Assembly (NCBI GenBank): GCA_040119125.1
Contig: JBEDTR010000006.1
Coordinates: 4,019 to 68,018 of the forward strand
DNA: 64,000 bases
Direction: 5' to 3'
Source: Pacificitalea sp040119125
Lineage (GTDB): Bacteria; Pseudomonadota; Alphaproteobacteria; Rhodobacterales; Rhodobacteraceae
Positions 59,766 to 64,000 of the stretch are shown here, in pieces. The position numbers were made by a program, and so were the translations under genes. Numbering within the stretch: position 1 is the stretch's first letter; each line of letters opens with the position of its first letter. The notes beneath the pieces are model-generated. The model had not been told where the DNA came from and did no database searches. It saw only the letters and a program-made list of their open reading frames with translations.

Positions 59766-60800
59766 TTAATCCTTCCACCAGCTTGCCGGGCCGGGCAGGC
59801 CCATTTCGCTGCGATCCACCCCGCCCGAAGGCAGGCTTGTGCGACGTGCGATCCGCAATTTGGCCGACCGCGACCGGGGATTGGCAGCGATTTCGGCATC
59901 GCTTGCGACGATTGCCTTACGCGTCAGCAGATCCCATTGCGCCACCGGCGCGGCGTCATCTTCGGTCTCGCGGGCGTATTTATTGACCTGCGCCTTCGGG
60001 GCCGAACGGGCCTGCAAATAACGCTTCACCACCCGATCCTCTAAGCTGTGAAACGTCACCACCGCCAACATGCCACCGGGCGCCAGCGCGCGTTCGGCCG
60101 CCTCCAGCCCCGCGATAAGCTCGCCAAATTCATCATTCACCGCGATACGGATCGCCTGAAAACTGCGGGTCGCAGGATGGATCTGTCCGGGCTTGCCGGG
60201 TTTGGGGCGAGGCAGGCAGCGGGCGACGACCTCGGCCAGTTGCAACGTGGTCTCGAAGGGCCGTCGGGCGACGATGGCGCGGGCAATCCGGCGCGACGCG
60301 CGTTCTTCACCGTAATGATACAAGATATCGGCGAGGCGCCCCTCATCCGCACCATTGACCAGATCCGCCGCGCTCAGCCCCTCATCGCCCATGCGCATGT
60401 CCAAAGGCCCGTCGCGCATGAAGGAAAACCCGCGCTGCGCCTGATCGAGCTGCATTGACGACACGCCGAGATCCAGCACGACACCGTCCAGCGGCGCATC
60501 TGTCACCGTGGCGGCTAAGGTATCCAGTGCGGAGAATTGTCCCGCGACCAGCTGCAACCGGTCACCATATTGCCCGCGCCACGGCTCCGCCAAGGCAAAT
60601 GCCGACGGGTCGCGATCAACGCCGATGACCGTGTCGGCACCGGCATCGAGCAAGCGTCGGGCATAACCTCCGGCCCCGAATGTCCCGTCCAGCCAACGGC
60701 CCCGCACCGGGCTTACAGCCTCGATAATCGGGTTGATCAGGACCGAAACATGGGGCGGGTTCGCAGGTGTCGCTTGGGGCTGATCATCCGTCGCGGCCAT
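59766..60800 (-). CDS. rsmH: 16S rRNA (cytosine-1402-N4)-methyltransferase
   Basis: RsmH (MraW) methylates N4 of C1402 in the ribosomal P site. The 344-residue protein has PHVSVLINPIIEAVSP, SAM site DGTFGAGGYARRLLDAGA, DLGVSSMQLDQAQRGFSFMRDGPLDMRM in outline and TFHSLEDRVVKRYL. It sits five bases after mraZ and four before ftsL. Confidence 0.97.
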   Translation of the reverse strand: MAATDDQPQATPANPPHVSVLINPIIEAVSPVRGRWLDGTFGAGGYARRLLDAGADTVIGVDRDPSAFALAEPWRGQYGDRLQLVAGQFSALDTLAATVTDAPLDGVVLDLGVSSMQLDQAQRGFSFMRDGPLDMRMGDEGLSAADLVNGADEGRLADILYHYGEERASRRIARAIVARRPFETTLQLAEVVARCLPRPKPGKPGQIHPATRSFQAIRIAVNDEFGELIAGLEAAERALAPGGMLAVVTFHSLEDRVVKRYLQARSAPKAQVNKYARETEDDAAPVAQWDLLTRKAIVASDAEIAANPRSRSAKLRIARRTSLPSGGVDRSEMGLPGPASWWKD

Positions 60801-60804
60801 GGGG

Positions 60805-61308
60805 TCAGGCCTCCGTCGCAGTGTCCAGCAGGGTCAGCGGATCGAAATCTTCGCCCTGCTCGTCCAGCCATTCATCGGCCTTGCTCTGCTCTTCGGCTTC
60901 GAATGTCGCATTGTCCCAGATCTGGAACGTGTCGCCTGTGGCGATGAAATACGCCTCGCCGCTCAGCCCGATTTTCTCGCGCAGCTTTGCGGGCAGAACC
61001 AGCCGCCCGGTTTCGTCAACACTGGTGGGATGGGCCTGACCTGAAAACATGCGTTCCAGCATGCGGCGCGGTTGCGAGCCGCGCGGCATGGCTTTGATCT
61101 TGGCATCGACCTCGTCGATCGCCTCCATCGTGTAGCATTCCAGATAGCGTTGGCGGGTGGGGCCGTAGACGATGACGATTTGCGGCGCCTCGCCGGTCTT
61201 CCAGTCAGGGTCGGAGGCTTCGAGCACACGGCGGAAGCTGGCCGGGATCGACACCCTGCCCTTTCCATCCACCTTGTGGAGGCCTTCGCCTCTGAACGTG
61301 CGACCCAC
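60805..61308 (-). CDS. mraZ: Transcriptional regulator MraZ
   Basis: MraZ is a DNA-binding ring protein of the AbrB/SpoVT fold that controls the dcw promoter. The 167-residue protein has two half-domains: LHKVDGKGRVSIPASFRRVL (about 12-31) and TSVDETGRLVLPAKLREKIGL (about 95-115). The C-terminal acidic extension, after about residue 140, is longer than in E. coli. The start is GTG at 61308 behind GAGGAGCGGCACA; the longer frame is rejected. Confidence 0.95.
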   Translation of the reverse strand: MGRTFRGEGLHKVDGKGRVSIPASFRRVLEASDPDWKTGEAPQIVIVYGPTRQRYLECYTMEAIDEVDAKIKAMPRGSQPRRMLERMFSGQAHPTSVDETGRLVLPAKLREKIGLSGEAYFIATGDTFQIWDNATFEAEEQSKADEWLDEQGEDFDPLTLLDTATEA

Positions 61309-61980
61309 TGTGCCGCTCCTCTGCCTCTCGTTTGGACCCGTGATTTTCAGGGGCCTTAAACGACGAAACGGCGAACTGAGCTGCTGCCACTGCCCAATCC
61401 GCCGCCCTCGTCCCATTGCTGGGGGCCTAACTACGCCAGACACCTGGGGGGGTTGGTCTGCTCAACTGGCGCGTCAGATCTCTTCTTTGTGCGATGAAAG
61501 CGGGTGCCTGTATGAAGCCTGCACTTGGGGAAGTATGGGGTCTTGGGCGCCCCGTTCTGCCCGTTTCATCTTGGGATCAGGTATGGCACGGGAAATCATG
61601 GCAATCAACGGGAAATCATGGGCCCGTGATCTCAGCGCATCGCCTGCAATATCGAGAACTGTTTACAATACGGGCACCTCGCATCTTATATTGTGGCGGC
61701 GGCAACAAAACACACCAGATGAAGTGTCAGAACCCGGACGCCACAAAAGCGAATTTTTTTCACCGACGCGTGATCCCGATCATTCAATTCCCTCCGCTCA
61801 TGGAAACATTGAGAGAACATTCAGGAAAACAGCCGCCTCGGACCATGCCGTCCCACGTCGTCCCAGATTCGTCACATCTGCCGCCTGCGATCCGCGCGGC
61901 GCATGTCTGGGCGGCGTATGTCTGGGCGGCGATAGACGTGCCGCCGGGCATGCCGAGGACAGAGCACCAGACACGACACG
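61309..61980 (-). ncRNA. Long mraZ leader region, possible UpsM-type sRNA
   Basis: These 672 bases precede mraZ and follow the mrp terminator, with no convincing protein gene. In Rhodobacter sphaeroides the dcw cluster has an extended leader that yields the sRNA UpsM; this is the same place. Visible structure: a direct repeat CGGGAAATCATGG at 61589 and 61609 (20-base spacing), an AT-rich block around 61640-61770, and a 15-base tandem repeat at 61903-61932. The exact promoter and RNA ends were not determined. Confidence 0.4.
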
Positions 61981-62008
61981 AAAAATGGCGGACCAATGGC
62001 CCGCCATT
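61981..62008 (-). terminator. Rho-independent terminator of mrp
   Basis: On the minus strand AATGGCGG and CCGCCATT form an eight-pair stem around a nine-base loop and are followed by TTT. It lies about 37 bases after the mrp stop, insulating mrp from mraZ. Confidence 0.85.
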
Positions 62009-62044
62009 CAATGATGCCGCCCGGGCACCTCTGACAGTCTTCAC

Positions 62045-63142
62045 TCAGACGAGTGCGCGTTCGATGAGGTTGCGCGCCAATGCGGCATAGGCGTCCGAAA
62101 CCGGCCCCTCCCCGGCGGCGACAGGACGCCCGGCATCGCCCGCTTCACGCACTTCCAGCGCCAAGGGCAGGCCGCCGAGGAACGGCACACCGATCTTTCG
62201 CGCTTCATCCTCCACCCCACCATGGCCGAACAGATGCGCCTCATGTCCACAGTTGGGACAGATATAGGTCGTCATATTTTCGATCAGACCCAGAACCGGG
62301 GTCTTGAACTTGCCGAACATATCGATGGCCCGGCGGGCATCGATGAGCGCCACATCCTGAGGCGTGGACACCACGATAGCGCCATCGACCTGCGTGCGCT
62401 GCCCAAGGCTAATCTGAATATCGCCGGTGCCGGGGGGCAGATCGACGATCAAAACATCCAGCTCGCCCCAATTCACCTGACCCAGCAATTGCTGCAACGC
62501 GCCCATCAACATCGGCCCCCGCCATGCGACGGCCTGCCCTTCATCCAGCATCAGCCCGATGGACATCATCGTGACACCATGGGCATGGCTCGGCTCGATC
62601 ACCTTCCCATCCGGGGAGGCTGCGCGTTTGTTGACGCCCATCATGCGGGGCTGCGAGGGGCCATAGATATCCGCGTCGAGCAGACCGACCTTTTTGCCCG
62701 CGCGCGCCAACGCCACGGCAAGGTTGGCCGACACGGTGGACTTGCCCACTCCGCCTTTGCCCGAACCGACGACGATCACCTTCTTGATGCCGGGCACCTT
62801 GGCCGGGCCACCCTGATGGGGCTTGGCGTGCCCCCCGATCTTCAGGTCCGGGGGCGGTGTGTTGCCCGCAGGCGCGGTCGCCCCACCGGCGGGCATCGGG
62901 GCCGATACACCGACCGTGGCGCCAGTCACGCCGGGCACTGATTCCACTACTTGCTGGATCGACCCGCGAATCTTTTCCAAAGCAGCCGCATCTTCGGCGT
63001 TTGCTGCCTCCAAAACAAAGCGCACGGCCCCATCTGGGCTCACCGAAAGGGCACGCACCATGTCAGTGCTCACGGGGTCGCGATCACCCAACACCTTTAG
63101 CTTGCTAAGTGCATTCAGAATATCTTCACGTTTGGCGGTCAT
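62045..63142 (-). CDS. apbC: Mrp/ApbC family iron-sulfur cluster carrier ATPase
   Basis: A 365-residue P-loop protein that carries 4Fe-4S clusters to target enzymes. The N-terminal 100 residues form a MIP18/DUF59 domain (ILNALSKLKVLGDRDPVSTDMV), then an Ala/Pro/Gly linker. The NTPase part has the deviant Walker A VVGSGKGGVGKSTVSANLA and DADIYGPSQPRMMG. The cluster ligands are the CxxC in YICPNCGHEAHLFG. The ATG at 63142 follows AAAGGAGAGGTTCAG. Confidence 0.95.
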   Translation of the reverse strand: MTAKREDILNALSKLKVLGDRDPVSTDMVRALSVSPDGAVRFVLEAANAEDAAALEKIRGSIQQVVESVPGVTGATVGVSAPMPAGGATAPAGNTPPPDLKIGGHAKPHQGGPAKVPGIKKVIVVGSGKGGVGKSTVSANLAVALARAGKKVGLLDADIYGPSQPRMMGVNKRAASPDGKVIEPSHAHGVTMMSIGLMLDEGQAVAWRGPMLMGALQQLLGQVNWGELDVLIVDLPPGTGDIQISLGQRTQVDGAIVVSTPQDVALIDARRAIDMFGKFKTPVLGLIENMTTYICPNCGHEAHLFGHGGVEDEARKIGVPFLGGLPLALEVREAGDAGRPVAAGEGPVSDAYAALARNLIERALV

Positions 63143-63306
63143 AACTGAACCTCTCCTTTGGGCGTTTCTTGAGGGCCTTCGCCCTTGGACGCAAGAGCCG
63201 CCCCCAACACAGCGCACGTCAATTGCTCACGCCTCGGACAAATGCCCGGAAATATAGGTCAGCATTACTTATGCAGCTTCCGCATGGCGGGTCTGAGTAT
63301 TCGTTC

Positions 63307-63334
63307 ATTGTGCAGCCGCAGCATATCCCTACAT
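63307..63334 (+). promoter_or_regulatory. Possible RpoH-type promoter of the DUF1127/sRNA locus
   Basis: ATTGTG (63307-63312) and CCCTACAT (63327-63334) are 14 bases apart, resembling a heat-shock sigma site, about 95 bases upstream of the DUF1127 start. Homologous loci in Rhodobacter are under RpoH-type control. The match is partial. Confidence 0.4.
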
Positions 63335-63428
63335 TGAGGATCAACGAAGGGCAGCAACGAGCCGCCCGAGACATCCGACGGCAACACCGCACCGACGCGG
63401 CGACCCGTACCAGACGAAAGACGATGAA

Positions 63429-63656
63429 ATGGCATACGCAAACATCACTTCCGGCGCCCGCCTCTCCGGCCTGAGCGCACTGAACTTTTCCGGCTTCTCC
63501 GCGTTCATCGATAGCGCAAAAGCCTCGATGGCACGTTATGCAGTCTACCGCGAGACCGTCAATGAACTGAGCATGCTCAGCGACCGTGACCTCGCCGACC
63601 TCGGCCTGCATCGCAGCCAGATCCGTTCCGTGGCCTACGAGGCCGCGAACAAGTAA
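63429..63656 (+). CDS. DUF1127 small protein, CcaF1-like
   Basis: A 75-residue protein. The N-terminal half is Ser/Ala-rich; the C-terminal DUF1127 domain is ARYAVYRETVNELSMLSDRDLADLGLHRSQI in outline, with the DRDLADLGLHRS signature. In Rhodobacter sphaeroides the DUF1127 protein CcaF1 is encoded just upstream of the CcsR1-4 sRNAs and binds RNA, affecting sRNA maturation. Here too an array of CCUCCUCCC sRNAs begins right after the stop. No strong ribosome site is visible. Co-transcription with the sRNAs is likely. Confidence 0.9.
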   Translation: MAYANITSGARLSGLSALNFSGFSAFIDSAKASMARYAVYRETVNELSMLSDRDLADLGLHRSQIRSVAYEAANK

Positions 63657-63664
63657 GAGATAGC

Positions 63665-63775
63665 ATTTTCGGATCTCCCGCCCTCCTCCCTGGGTTGATC
63701 CGGAACCCGGCGACGGTCCTCTCCTCCTCCCTGAGACCGCCGCCACTTCTACCGGGACACATCACGATGTGACCC
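63665..63775 (+). ncRNA. CcsR/cuckoo-type small RNA, copy 1
   Basis: Two hairpins present CCTCCTCCCT in their loops: one at 63671-63701 (GGATC...CCC with GGG...GATCC) and one at 63709-63744 (GGCGACGGTC with GACCGCCGCC). A third small palindrome, CACATC-AC-GATGTG, is at 63758-63771. CCUCCUCC is an exact anti-Shine-Dalgarno sequence. This copy has diverged most. Confidence 0.82.
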
Positions 63776-63779
63776 ACCA

Positions 63780-63888
63780 CAGTTCGGAAAGGCCCGTCCT
63801 CCTCCCTGGGCCTTCTGATACCGGCGACGGCCCCTCCTCCTCCCTGAGGTCGTCGCCTCTCATTCCGGGACGCATCACGATGCGACCC
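63780..63888 (+). ncRNA. CcsR/cuckoo-type small RNA, copy 2
   Basis: Same plan: hairpin AAGGCCC/GGGCCTT (63789-63814), hairpin GGCGACG/CGTCGCC (63823-63857), both with CCTCCTCCCT loops, and palindrome CGCATC-AC-GATGCG (63871-63884). Relative to copy 1 the palindrome changes an A-T pair to G-C, a compensatory change. Confidence 0.85.
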
Positions 63889-63892
63889 ACCA

Positions 63893-64000
63893 CAGTTCGG
63901 AAAGGCCCTTCCTCCTCCCTGGGCCTTCTGATACCGGCGACGGCCCCTCCTCCTCCCTGAGGTCGTCGCCCCTCATTCCGGGACGCATCACGATGCGACC
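63893..64000 (+). ncRNA. CcsR/cuckoo-type small RNA, copy 3 (reaches window end)
   Basis: Nearly identical to copy 2 with a period of 113 bases: hairpins at 63902-63927 and 63936-63970 and palindrome at 63984-63997. The unit is complete or nearly so, and the sequence continues as if a further copy follows beyond the window. Confidence 0.85.

Noticed and set aside
61385..61425. MraZ-type TGGG boxes upstream of mraZ
   Set aside because: TGGG occurs on the minus strand, but without the regular 10-base spacing of characterised MraZ boxes.
61172..62090. Overlapping open frames in the mraZ leader region
   Set aside because: Low-complexity products with no recognisable motif or ribosome site; the region is better explained as leader and terminator.
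63665..64000. Coding tandem repeat
   Set aside because: The period of 113-114 is not a multiple of three and the stems show compensatory changes, so RNA is the better explanation.

Overview
The window looks like the chromosome of an alphaproteobacterium of the Rhodobacteraceae (Rhodobacter/Paracoccus/Roseobacter type). The evidence is high GC, GatCAB instead of glutaminyl-tRNA synthetase, an alphaproteobacterial LexA box (GTTC-N7-GTTC), a dcw cluster carrying the small DUF2484 gene, two DUF1127 genes, and an array of CCUCCUCCC-loop small RNAs next to one of them. No phage, insertion sequence or CRISPR array was seen. The base-use and gene content look like core genome.

Layout. 1-5017: gatCA, a lipoprotein, an amidase, three tandem structured repeats (a fourth, diverged copy lies at the window start), rnpB and rpmG. 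5185-12854: a thiamin operon, thiDOSGEF-thiY-tenA-thiZX, behind a TPP riboswitch and closed by a terminator shared with a convergent gene. It makes the thiazole half and salvages the pyrimidine half; thiC is not here. 12896-21364: assorted genes, including a Bax-inhibitor-like membrane protein with a sigma-32-like promoter, a DUF1127/LysR divergent pair, a quinone oxidoreductase, an XRE regulator with a palindrome-rich upstream region, hisN coupled to a probable 8-oxoguanine deaminase, an alpha/beta hydrolase and a DegT aminotransferase. 21490-29700: a leftward putrescine/glutamylpolyamine-type operon (ABC importer hisPJQM-like, two PuuA-like ligases, a class I amidotransferase and PuuB). 29875-35494: a TerB-like protein, three tRNAs (Arg-CCG, Val-TAC, His-GTG), the SOS-type gene mmcB, a glycosyltransferase-like protein, and an unstudied pair formed by a membrane coiled-coil protein and a ClpP-like periplasmic protease.

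35564-61308: the division and cell-wall cluster, read leftward as mraZ-rsmH-ftsL-ftsI-murE-murF-mraY-(SDR)-murD-(yhiN on the opposite strand)-ftsW-murG-murC-DUF2484-murB-ddl-ftsQ-ftsA-ftsZ-lpxC-bamD-recN. Genes are mostly joined by 1-13 base overlaps. Together they make lipid II, flip and polymerise it at the septum, build the Z-ring, and add lipid A synthesis, outer-membrane assembly and DNA repair. A leader of about 670 bases lies in front of mraZ. 62045-64000: mrp/apbC, then a DUF1127 gene followed by at least three tandem copies of a two-hairpin anti-Shine-Dalgarno small RNA, which runs off the window end.

Most notable items: the tandem repeats before rnpB, with compensatory base changes in a hairpin; the DUF1127 plus CcsR/cuckoo-type sRNA array at the right edge; the long mraZ leader; and the membrane coiled-coil/ClpP-like pair.
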